DNA from: Onchocerca lupi
Taxonomy: Eukaryota; Nematoda; Chromadorea; Rhabditida; Onchocercidae
DNA: 64,000 nt
Assembly (NCBI GenBank): GCA_028564675.1
Contig: JAOVVO010000363.1
Span: 16,718-80,717 of the forward strand
Direction: 5' to 3'
The position numbers and the translations under genes were made by a program. Below are positions 25,434 to 37,100 of this stretch, piece by piece. The stretch's first letter is position 1. The number at the start of each line of letters is the position of its first letter. The notes beneath the pieces were generated by a model. The model was not told the origin of the DNA, did no database searches, and worked only from the letters and a program-made list of their open reading frames with translations.

Positions 25434-25532
25434 CGCTTTATCGACTACAAGAATTATTGGGATTGCTAAAATTGTTTGCATTATTACGTATGCAAACTAT
25501 CCCAATAATTCTTTTAGTCGAACAATTAAGCG
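25434..25532. repeat. 99-bp imperfect inverted repeat (hairpin)
   Basis: The arms 25441-25463 and 25499-25521 pair at 22 of 23 positions (GAATTATTGGGAT against ATCCCAATAATTC). A further stem is formed by TTTGCA and TGCAAA around the 10-base loop TTATTACGTA. An extra stretch of about 9 bases bulges on the left arm, and outer CGCTT/AAGCG ends also pair. No coding capacity. It may be a pre-miRNA-like hairpin or a small palindromic transposon relic. Confidence 0.8.
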
Positions 25533-27839
25533 ATATTAATCAAAAGTGTCTGGGACATTGTTTTCACTTACGCAAGGCGATGATCGTTCGGATCATTTTT
25601 TTTTTTCTAAATTTTGAGTGAGCTGCGCACTTTTTGTTGAGGTTCTCAAGTTGTCGTGTAATTTGGTGTAATGTTTAAAGCGTTAACGTCTTGCTTCCGC
25701 AGACTTATACATTAACTGTTAAAAACTTGGTAACTTCGAACATTATAAGTACCAGGTTTCCGCGTCGTAATTCTGACGTAATCTTACTGGAATAGTTCTC
25801 GAAGTTGTAATATGTATAACATATAGCTAAACTTGTCGAGCTAATGTTTATGTTTCTTGGAATTTGGTTTTTAGTTTCTGCTCTTTCTTGAATTCAACGA
25901 AAAAAGTTGTTACAAACGAGTTTTTTCTTTATTACTTTTCATCTCCCGTCCTTTTTTGTTTGCATGTGATACAGTTCACTTATTTAATACTGCTACAGCA
26001 ACGGTGATTAAAGACACGAACTTTTTTATGCATTTTGCATTCCATTTGCAGTATATGTTTCTCCTCTATTTTTTGCCATTACCATCTGAATTGGCTGGTT
26101 TTTCCGGAATTTAATTTTGCCAGTAGAAAAATTGATGTTTCTTGCTATCTTCTATGCTCTCTGTCTCTGTTCTAATTTTTCGGCAATGATATCAGTTTTA
26201 AATCTTAGAAGTTGATTGATGTACTTCACTATTCTTAGTGCTAAATTACAAAGGTATGAGGAATTGGCAACGGGATGAATCTAGAAAAGAAACCGATGTA
26301 AGTGTTCATGCGTGAAATCAACATAAGATGTATTTCACATCCTGTATATATAGTTTATATTATTTATTACTTATTCAGTACTTCATTCATTTTATCATTG
26401 TTTTTGATCAGATTTTTTAACAAATAATATAGACACATTCAGTTTGAACACTTCAAAAACTACTTATTGATGGGAATTCGCAGAGATATGGTGAGAAGTA
26501 CTGCAATGTAAGAAATCTGAAACAGATTATTTTCTCGAAATTGGTGTTTTTTTTTTCCTTGGAATCCTAAATCTTGAATAGTGCGAAGGAGAAGGAAAAT
26601 GAAGTAGAAAATAAATGACGTGAATTAAAATCTAGTTTTTAAATACTTTTGAAGCAATGCATGTATGAGATAGTAAGGAACTCCCATTGATTTCTAGATA
26701 TCTTGGATTTATAATTAACTTTTGACTGAATCGTATTGCAAATTTCCTTGCATTTAATGCAGTTTTGCTGCCATAGCCTTCTGATTCCCGCAAAATATGT
26801 GTTACGGCTTAAAACATGTAATGAAAACAGCTAAAAATAAAGATGACTCACTGTGATTGCAAATGCCCTCGAAATTATTGCAGATTTTGATTTATTGATC
26901 TATTGTTCAAAGAAGGCTATTATTTGATCCAGTCTTTGCAGGTCTTTTGAGTTTTGATAAATTTTACGGGTAGTTTAAGGATTTCATGTCATGATTATAA
27001 ATATGTACGTAATATGTGTTCGTATGCATACGAGCTGGTCATGTTTGGACTTACTTTATATCAGGGATGAATACTTTTTATGCGTATCTGTATGTGAGTG
27101 GATGTATTTATATTTCACAAGATATGTGATGACTCTGGTAAGGAACGTGAAAATGTCATCAATTTACTGTATTTTTTGTCATTTTCACCCTTTGACCTGC
27201 CATTCGCTCCTGTTTTTGAAGTGCGCGGGCCACAGTACTATCAGTTTGGAACAGTTATTGTTGTTATATATCATACTGATCAGACATTTAATAAATTTTT
27301 ACTTTTTTGTATATCTTTACATCATTTCTCAGTCTACCATCGTCGCCATTTTCACATCTTTTTTACTGTCAAAAAGCACTATATTCATGTTTTCTACAAG
27401 TCTGTTTTCCAGTAGGACATTTTAAGTATCAAATGTACTGAATCCATAAATTTGGATAGGTTCTGATTTGCATGGTATGTGAGTTTTCTGAGAACATCAG
27501 TGTATTAGACATAGGTTTATGCTAAGTTTCACTGAAAATTACAGTTCTCAAGTACTCTGAAGATTAACTAATTTCTCAATTACTTGTTTGCAAAAATGAT
27601 TAAATTCTGCTTTTTTGACCAAAATTCAAAACCCTTTTTAGTTTCTTTCATTATGTTTGAATCTCTCCTTTGATATTTTATTCTGAAAAGTAATAGCGTA
27701 TATGGAATTTGTTCATCTCTTGCCAGTCATATTCAAAGGTTTACCGTATTGAATAGCATGAGATGTGCTTCAAACTGGGCTCAATATTTTTTCGACATAT
27801 GATATATAGAGCGAAATCCGGCATTCTTTTAATTTGTAG

Positions 27840-28066
27840 AACTTGGGATTCCTATTTGGACACTTATGTTCTGATTTGTATCCAAGTTTTCAAATTTTGC
27901 TTCATTGTCATTTTCCCAACTTTTTCAAGAAAAAATATGATGAAAAGAATTTTTCCAGGAATATCGCTCATCGAAGCTGCATTTCACACTGGCTTCCAAG
28001 CAGTGATATTTGTACGAACTGCTTACCAAACAACGTTTCACCAATGCCGCCCACTCTTCTTGATAG
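27840..28066 (+). CDS. candidate exon with RING-H2-like half motif
   Basis: After an acceptor AATTTGTAG, 75 codons are open to a donor-like GTATTA at 28067. The end of the exon reads HRSCISHWLPSSDICTNC. The spacing His-x2-Cys-x10-Cys-x2-Cys and the Ile/Trp-Leu between them resemble the second half of a RING-H2 finger. The first half would have to lie in an upstream exon that I could not find. It is unassigned. Confidence 0.3.
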
Positions 28067-31000
28067 GTATTATTTCAGAATGGGAATTTTTGGAATTGTG
28101 TGATGTTTATTTGGTGAGAGCTTCAATTTCTTTTCTTCTCCTCACTTTTCCTTGATATCCCAATTTGGATATCTGATTTTAGGTGATTTTAAATTAGTTA
28201 AGAGGACTACACCTTTTATATTCGAGAATTATTGAACCTGTATCTCACCAGTGTGTTACGATATTGGCGCTTTGGGCTTCTTTATTAAACCCAAGCACGG
28301 GATTGTTAGGTGTGTTTACAGTCGCATCTTCGTTAGGTAGTAAAATGAACTGAATGTCATGACATTTTCATATTGATTTATAAATTTCACTATTTCAATA
28401 TTCGGTTAAATTCAAAGGAGTCAAATTCTCCCGACTGGGCTGAGGCTAAATAGTAAATAAGTGGTTTGTTTTATCAAATCCAAAAATGTAGGATACTGCA
28501 TTTAAATCTGTGTATATATTTACTTGAAAACATGAAATCTAAAATGAACAAAACTAAATTCTTTTGACTCCAACAAACGCAAAACAAAAATCTTGTTAGA
28601 CGTTTTTAATGGATATAAAATACAATGTCCAAGTGATGATAACAGATAACCAATGTTATTCAACGTTACGCTGCGAGAAAATTGTCATGGTGAGATGCAA
28701 TCTGCATATATGCTGAACTACACATGCATTTATAGTTGAAAAATGAGATCGGAGTACATTCTTAATATTTTTTACACCTTTTTGCAGTGAAAAAGAAAGC
28801 GGAGAAAAGAGAAGGAATGAGTTTTGTTAGATCTTCGAATTTACGGTTTGTCCAGAAAATCTATTTCACAAATTATTTTAGCGAAATAAATTTTCGTATA
28901 TTATCATCTTATTTTGAAGCTCCGCGGAATGGATAATAATGCAATCACCCTGTAACAAAAGCAAACTTTTAGTGTTTGAGAAACTCATACATTCCGGAAT
29001 AGATTCTTTTTATTTTCCATTTTTGCATTTTCTTGTTTTACTGCATTTTTTGTCTCATATGAATCACTCAGCAGAGGCTTTAATTCGGTCAATATTTGAT
29101 ATTTTTATATGGCATTTTTTCTTTGTCTTTATAGTATTTTTTGACTTGATTCTCCTTTGAAGCTGCGAAAATAAGTCTGAAATATTTGGGGAATTAGATA
29201 TCATTAGTAGAGATCCAGTGAAGTTCAACATTATTTGTACCGGTTTTACTAGCAAAATAAGGAAACATATTACACTGATTTTTTAAATGATATCTTGACT
29301 TCTTTTTTCTCTTTTTTTTTTTTATCTGTAAAATGGTTTTGAATTTTTCTCGGAAGTATTCTATTGGTTAAAAAATGTGCAATCAAAAAAATTCGTTCCT
29401 CAACTTTCATGTGATGCGAAAATAATGCATATTATAGACTATGAAGTGAACCAAATTTTTTCTCTCCTTCGCAGATGAAATTAATGTGTTGGGTTTGTTA
29501 AATTTTCTTGCATTTTCTCTATAATGTTGACAATTATAATTACTGTAAGGTTTCCAAGGAATCTTAAAACTTTTTGGTGTGGAAATGTTGAATTTTTCGG
29601 ATTTTTTGGAAAGATAGGACCTAAAAGAAAGGGACAGAACAAAGCTTCCATACTTCTGTACTTTTTGATCATGGTATTTCGATAACTTCTGGAAAGGAAA
29701 TAGTTCAAAATCAGCTGGATTTAAAGTTTAAAAAAGAAAAAAAGGTAATAGTGGTAATTTAATGCCTTTTAAAAAAGATCGCTTTTTGGCAACTATAGTT
29801 TGTGAAGTTTTGAAACCCGTAGGCAAATTTCTGTCGAAATTTATGCCACAACTGAAACCAGTTGTAAAGTTCTGGTGTTTTCTGATCAAAACATGACCAA
29901 TTTTTGTCCAATTTTCATCTAACGACGAAATTAAATTTCTGAAATTTAATTTCCTAATTAAATTTGTGAAGCACAGAATTTTTTAGATTTGACAAAGGAC
30001 ATTTTGCATAGGATGTGAAATAAATTTTTGATATTCTGGACAGTACTTCTTCCCATTATAGTGTCTCGTTCACTGACATTTCATTGCTGTAATACCTTGT
30101 TTAATCGTCATCATCTCTGTATTGCTCTGCTTTTTCAAAATGATTCATTTCCAAAATCATTGCACACATTTCATATGTTCATGAATTCGGACAAAATGTA
30201 AAAATCGCGTAATGAAAAAGTAAGGCTGGTTGATGGTGTAACCGAATGGAATTTGGTCGTTATGTTGTTTGCCCTCTTCTTCATATTTCAAGATATCAGT
30301 CTTATCATCAGTTGGTGTTGGTTTTCGACAACGCTTTGTATATATATATATATATAAATTATAAATATCTCTTCTGGCCTTGCTCCTCCTTCAACACTGA
30401 CCTTCATTCGTTATTGAATTTTCCTTCCTTTATCTTTCCAATTGACTCCAGCTTCGGGTTTTTTTTTTTTTAACATAGAATGCTATCCTGTCTCAAAAGC
30501 ACTTTTATGTAACATTGATGTTCAGTAGTCATAAAGATAAAGCAGGTCTCTCTCATTTTCAGAGATTTAACGATTTAAATTTGAAGGTAAGATGGTAATC
30601 AGCAATTTTCACAGTTAACGGAATTAATTTTCGGAAATGAATCACATGGAAGTTTTTTTTTTTTTTTTTTTTTCAGATGTATTGATATTATTTTTGAACG
30701 TGCAATATAAAGTTCATAATTACTGGTCGAAAATAATCAAAATGAAGTATCCTTTAACCCTATTCATCTCTTTATATTTATTATGATGCGTATTAGTCTG
30801 CAATATTCATCAGACTATCTTTCGCTGTTTTACCTGTTTTGCGATAAAAGCATTTTTCGGGTGATAGATTATTTGTTATCTTATGTCATTAAGATTTCAT
30901 TAATTTTAAACTTAATGTATAGGGAAAAATATTATGAAATCATTTCCTAGGTATTAAGCTGATAGATATGGAATTGTTATATCAAACTGTGTTCTTTATT

Positions 31001-31414
31001 TTGCTTGCCCAAGAATGATAAGAAGATCTGCTGATTCCTAAAAAAAAATTATGAGAAAAAAACCTGAAAAGATTTGCTAATTTTTTGTGGATTTGCTGGA
31101 TAATATATATATGAAAAAGCCTGGTAAACCCCATTCTGCTGAAAAATTTCAAACTATTAACGTACACGATCTTGCTCTTTCATCTTGCGTTTTCTGGAAA
31201 CTTTTAACTCTCCTTAATTTCCATTGAATTACGAAAAAACAATCTTGTTAAAATAAACTGCGTATTTTTAGACATTTAAAATTACTAAAGAAAAGTACTT
31301 AAATTATATTAACTCTGATCGTGTGTGAGTTGTGAATGACTGAAAAACCCTACAATTTTTTTAATGAGTATTTCGAAAAATCTGTTAACTGAGAGATAAA
31401 ATTTCGACAAAGGG

Positions 31415-31423
31415 TATATAAAA
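31415..31423 (+). promoter_or_regulatory. TATA-box-like sequence
   Basis: GGGTATATAAAAGG, a near-consensus TATA box, lies 180 bases upstream of the 102-codon open frame at 31595. It may be chance in AT-rich DNA, but the flanking Gs and the fit to consensus are better than the surrounding AT tracts. Confidence 0.25.
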
Positions 31424-31594
31424 GGAAGATCAATTTTTGTTTGGCAAATTTATTCTGATTGTACTTTCCGAATTTTGATTTTAGTCGTTCTTATGGGAAC
31501 AAGTAGTTCAGAACAGATCATCCATACATTTTTAGTAGCAAATAATTTTTAGAATTTGAAATTTTTTATAAATTAAACAAAAATTCAATCGGCG

Positions 31595-31903
31595 ATGAAG
31601 TTGTTCGTAATAGTGACTTATGCAGAAGTAGGCGTGATCTTTGGTACTTTCGGCAGAAGGTCATCAGTTTATTTGCCGAATCGATGTGCACTGTCTGTAA
31701 ATGCAACCGTAAGATCTTTTGTTGATCTTTCGTATTTTTTAATCAAATTGGTTAGTCAGTTGATTTTAGTGAGTTATCATTGTGCTGTTTGTTTCATCGA
31801 TAAAGACGCTAAAATGGTGCCCATTTTATCAGTAAACCCAGCAAGTTGTGAATTAAAGAGTATTCCACTAATGGTATTTATATTTTGTTACAAAATATGC
31901 TGA
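31595..31903 (+). CDS. small open frame, unknown product
   Basis: One hundred and two codons start MKLFVIVTYAEVGVIFGTF, with a short hydrophobic N-terminus that could be a weak signal peptide. Later it contains SYHCAVCFIDKDAKMVP. A donor-like GTAAGA lies after NAT (about 31710), but no acceptor restores the same frame. It lies downstream of a TATA-like box. No homology is recognised and it may be spurious. Confidence 0.2.
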   Translation: MKLFVIVTYAEVGVIFGTFGRRSSVYLPNRCALSVNATVRSFVDLSYFLIKLVSQLILVSYHCAVCFIDKDAKMVPILSVNPASCELKSIPLMVFIFCYKIC

Positions 31904-33645
31904 AAAAGTACCATTTTTCTAAAACAAAATCATGAAATGATGTCGGAAAACATTACGCATAGGACTTTAGCAATAATATTGTTGCTCATGTATGGATCTT
32001 TTAATAGAGGTTCATGATAATTATAGTCACACCATTGATCAGGCTTTCAGTAGTTACCTGATCTTAGGCTTTTAGAACATTGTATAGGTTGTAGTTTTTA
32101 TATAGTTTATGAAACTCTGTCTTCAGAGTTGCAAAGGAGCTATCGATCTCCCAAAACTGATGAATTCTGTAAGAATTCGTCGAATTTCTAAAATTGTCAG
32201 TGTTTCACGGTCAATAACGGTGAAAAGATGAAATGGAAGAGTGTAGGCTATAATTGATAATTGGAGATTGCGAAAACTATTATTGACCTTTGATTTCTCT
32301 TATCATTTGCAAAAAATATGGAAACTTTATCGAATTTTCGATAAGATAGAATTGTGACACACTTTGGAATGACGTATGAATAGAAAGTACTCTCTCCACC
32401 AATTCTGTGATTTCACCAACGTGAGGCATGAACTTCTATCTTCCGTGTTTGCATAGAACCTGTTTGGAACGGTGGAAGAGAATAAAAATAGAAGTTTTCT
32501 TCCATTCTTTTCTCACTTTATTCTTAAAGATTTGTTTCCATATTCCCTTTTTTTTTTCCGAGTTTTTAATTCATCTCCATCTCTGCTGTTGGTTGGCAGT
32601 TTCCGGATCTGAATAAAAGAGTTTAAGTTGCAAGACAAGAAGATAGATAAATATTTGACCTCATGGTTCCCTGTTGATCTTCGGAATGTTTCGGACCGAT
32701 TCTTGGCTTTTTATAATAGGGATTAATGTGTCTTTGTATTATGTATTTTTAGAAATTCATTTTGGGTTAGAATTATATTTTGTGTAGAAATCTTCCTTAG
32801 TAAATTGATATATTTGCAAAAATATTTCATTTTTATAAACATTGTTGATGAAATCTTAATCTTTAGATTTTCAAAGTGGAGTGTGATTTTTTTCGATGAA
32901 AAGCAAAGCACGAGATAATTATTATTAATTATCCTTATTTTGAGACTCGTTTCTTGTTTGTTCGGAAAATATTATAAATTATTTTTGCTTGGAATCTTTC
33001 AGCTTGGAAATATTCATCTTTATCTGATGAATACATAGCATCCTCTCTTTCCTAATAATTCAAACTTCGACTTTAAGAATCTTTTTCAAAGCAATAATCC
33101 ATTTATTGAAATGGGTTTTGCAACTGAATTGATTTTAGGCCAGATCAGGTAATGCATCAGAATCAATCAGACTTTAACTGTGAGCATGAAGATTTCACGA
33201 AAAATTGTTGTGGTTCGAAACTTGATCGGTCTGAAAATTAGGGGTAAATTAGATAAATTAGATGAGATTATAGACAATTGACATAACTATTTTATTCCTA
33301 TTCAAGTAGAAAAAAGTAAATGTAATTGAGGTAAGTAAAGTAAGTGAGTTTTCTAATTGGGTTTTGGAGTCCTTCAAGTTTATTTATAATTTATCTTTAA
33401 AATAGGTTTTTGAAAATGACAACGCCATTATCGAAGATCAATTTAGTCAGTCTGGAGAGCAAATTTCTTTAATTTTCAGAGAAGTGTGTAAAATCAATAA
33501 ATAAATATATCCTAAAATCCAAGAAGGAATTTTCTTCTGTTTGTATCATGCGATTACATTCTGCGGAGAATATCAAGAGATAATGTGCTAAGATTATCCG
33601 CCATATTCTATAAGACACATTTATGTGTACAGACAGGCGCATGAG

Positions 33646-33675
33646 CACACACACACACGCACACATATATATATT
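33646..33675. repeat. CA/TA microsatellite
   Basis: A run of CA dinucleotides with one CG interruption passes into a short TA run. Simple sequence in non-coding spacer. Confidence 0.9.
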
Positions 33676-34085
33676 TATTTGTATCCGTTACAGTACCCTA
33701 GCAAAGTTGTCACGGTGGAACACCTGCTATGTGATGTTTAAAAAGTTTTCTTCCAAATATGTCGTATTTCTTGGCCTCTTCTAATGTACCCGATCATTGC
33801 ATTCCTGAAAGGAAAGAATAATGACAGTAGGAGGGGGTTATGAGGTCGTTGCAATACTGTCGCGCTTCAGTGGCCATACACATGCTATGGAATGCTGTCA
33901 TCATATTTTAGTAATAATGAAGTTCTGTTTTACATTCTTTTCGCCTTTTCCTAGTTTTTTGATGCACCATTTTTCTCTCCCGTCTGTTTAATCCCTTACC
34001 GGAAAATTGTTTCCTTGGCTATCTTTTTTAGAAAGATAAATTTGTTTTGGAACGTAGCAAGGGGAAGTTTTTAAATTTAAATTCA

Positions 34086-34101
34086 TTATTTCTTTTTCAG
34101 G
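34086..34101 (+). promoter_or_regulatory. acceptor directly before the carboxylase ATG
   Basis: ATTATTTCTTTTTCAG is followed by a single G and then ATG 34102. Such a strong acceptor one base before the start codon fits spliced-leader trans-splicing or the end of a 5'-UTR intron. Confidence 0.5.
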
Positions 34102-37100
34102 ATGCCGACGCCACCTTTGCTCACACATAATAATCGTGAATTCGTGGATTTTGAAAAATCGAATGAGGTGGATCAAAGAGCGGAAACGTTTGGGACAGTT
34201 GAGGCTTTTCTCAATAAATACGCGGATCCGAAATTAGCAGCACCTATTAAAACGGTATGTTTTACGATTGAATAGGATACATACTTAAAATTTCAAATTT
34301 AAAAATATGAATAAATTATTCGACGAATGTTTGTATTCATGGGTCATAATCTCTTTAAAATCAATGAAATATTAAATATATAGTTATGGGAATATTTGAA
34401 TATGCAAATTTTTTTGATCAAGTAAAAATAGGCTTCGTTCCAAATCTTAAAGATAGTATCAATGTTAAAATATATATACTGCAGTTACTTATCGCTAATA
34501 ATGGAATGGCAGCATTCAAATGTGTGATGTCCATCAGACGTTGGGCCCAAGAGACATTCAAGGATGATCGTCTCTTTAAATTTATTAATTTGACTACCGA
34601 ACAGGAAATTTCTTCAAATCCAGGTAAGAAGATTTGTTTTAATTGCGTGGAAATATAACGTCTTGTTTTAAATGGATAGGTGCAAACGAATAGGGTGAAT
34701 AATGTGGAGGATATAATATCTATATGATGTCTAATCTCCTTTTCGAAGTTTGATCTTACCAACAGACTTGAGTTCATTTCTTTCAGAATATTTGAAAATG
34801 ATTGACAATTTTGTGTTCTCGGAATCTGGTGCAAATGAGAACAATTATGCAAATATTGATGACATACTGAAGCATGCTGTGAGTAATAACGTGGATGCGG
34901 TATGGGCAGGCTGGGGACATGCATCCGAAAACCCTGAACTACCAAATGGTCTGAAAAAACATAACATCCTTTTCATGGGTCCATCCGGACCGGCAATGTT
35001 CACATTGGGTGACAAAATTGCTTCAACAATACTTGCTCAGGTAAAGCATTAAATTATAGATAACTGTTGAAAAAAAGACTTGTTCTGTCAAGTTTTGTTG
35101 GAACAGCTTTTGAGAGATTTTAAAAATTTTTGAATGAGTTTTGTTTTTTAGTCAGCTGGTGTGCCAGTGGTGCCTTGGTCAGGCAGTAATATATTTCTGT
35201 CTAAAGAAATCTGCGAACGAGGAAAAATTGATATCGAAGTATCACCAGAACTGCGTGCTGCTGCTTGTGTTTATGATCATGAGGAGGCGATACGTATAAT
35301 GAAGGTATGCTAATTTTTCGTCTGGTTTAGTAATAGATTTATTCTGTTTCGTACTAAAAATATCTCTGTCTTTGATTTTTGGTTGTATGGAATTGCATGG
35401 CACATTTTGAAATATGAGATATTATAGAAGGAATGGTTTCATTTAATTTTCAGTAAAAACCATTATTCAGTAATGAAATTCGTTTCCAGTATTGATATAT
35501 TTCAGGCGAAGAAAATTGCATATCCTGTTATGATCAAAGCTTCGGAAGGTGGTGGTGGCAAAGGAATTCGTTTAGTGCGCAATGAATCTGATTTTGAAGT
35601 AAATTTTAGGAGAGTGCAAGTAAGTTTTTGTTTTTTGTTTTGATGAAGTTTCAAAATTTTAGGAGAGTGCAATTAAGTTTTTGTTTTTTGTTTTGATGAA
35701 GTTTGAAGAGGTATGTTTTTGAGTATGTTTGAATATTGGAAGAAGTTAAAGATGTTGATTTATAGCCATGATCCAAAAGATTTATATTGAAAAAGAAATT
35801 ATTTGCTTAAAAACGCTCAATTTAGGCAGAAGTAGCGGGTGGACATATATTTTTGATGCAATGTTTGGAAGGTGCTCGACATATTGAAGTGCAACTTTTG
35901 GGTGATATGTATGGTGAGGTAATTGCACTGAGAACCCGTGATTGTACAGTGCAGAGGAGATGTCAGAAGATCATTGAAGAAGCACCAGCCATTGCTGCAC
36001 CTTTAGCTGTTCAAAGAAATATGGAAGCAGTCAGTTTTTACTTATTTTGGATTCTTCTTTTGTTTATAAGTTTGTCAAATTTGCTTAGTGATGAAAATTG
36101 CTAAAACTTTTTTGTAGGATGCAGTACGTTTGGCCAAAATGGTTGGATATGTTAGTGCAGGCACTGTAGAGTATTTATTTCTACCACAAACTAATGAATA
36201 TTTCTTCCTGGAACTTAATCCAAGATTGCAGGTAAATTTTGGATGCAGTATATTTGTGTAATCAATTGAACGAGAAAACGTATTAGTTTTTCTGTTTTTT
36301 TAAATAATACTTTATTTAAAATTTGTTTAAAACCACTTCTCTCAAAATTGATTGATATAAATCTGATTATTACTTTATTGTGGTATGGAGTTGATAAATT
36401 CCTATGTATTATGTGTTCTGAAAACTAGAAAATACCAAAAAATAGTCGTTTAATTTGGACAAAAATTAGGTGGTTCCAATCATGGGAAGTGTAAGCAACT
36501 TGATGGATTGAACAGAATAGTTTGATAGCTATCATTAGTACTCTCTTTCGCGAGATTAACGCTCGTTATGTCCAGCTTGCTTTTACGATATTAACAGTAA
36601 CATTATGGTGAATGCTGAGTATCTTGGAAACTGAGGAGCGAGTGTATATTTTAGGTTGAACATCCGTTAAGCGAAATGTTAACAAACGTGAATTTGCCAG
36701 CTGCACAACTACAAATTGCGATGGGAGTACCACTGCAGTGCATCAGCGAAGTACGTCTGTATTATGGCAAAAGCCGATATGGTACTGATAAAATCCCATT
36801 CCATTTAGTAAGTCTTTTTATAAAGTTTCCTTAATTTGTTAAACTTCCAAAGACAATCACTTTCCATACTTCCTGATAAGATACTGTCTCATTTCCACGA
36901 TGCTTGAATTCAGTTGAAGATATATCTTGTGATAATAATTGTTAATGAGCTTTTTTTTTTCTCTATTCACATTCGAAATGTAAATCCATGACTTCCATAA
37001 CTGGAATAGGAATCGAAAACGAAGCGGAAAGAATCATAATTAGAACTGGAATAGGAGGCCTAACATTATTTCAGATATATCCACACTGCGACAAGCATGT

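Larger units (their letters stand above)
23925..34101. other. 10-kb spacer before the carboxylase gene
   Basis: T-rich sequence between EPG-6 and the acetyl-CoA carboxylase start codon. It may include the carboxylase promoter and 5'-UTR introns. It holds candidate exons at 24926-25094, 27840-28066 and 31595-31903, a hairpin at 25434-25532 and microsatellites near 30342 and 33646. The rest shows no supported feature. Confidence 0.5.

Noticed and set aside
26991..27425. 144-codon + strand frame
   Set aside because: The composition is Phe/Cys/Ile-rich as expected from T-rich DNA, it overlaps another equally long frame, and there is no motif.
34418..34945. 175-codon open frame on the minus strand
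   Set aside because: It lies opposite carboxylase exons 34485-34623 and 34787-35040, whose sense frame is strongly conserved, so it is an antisense shadow.
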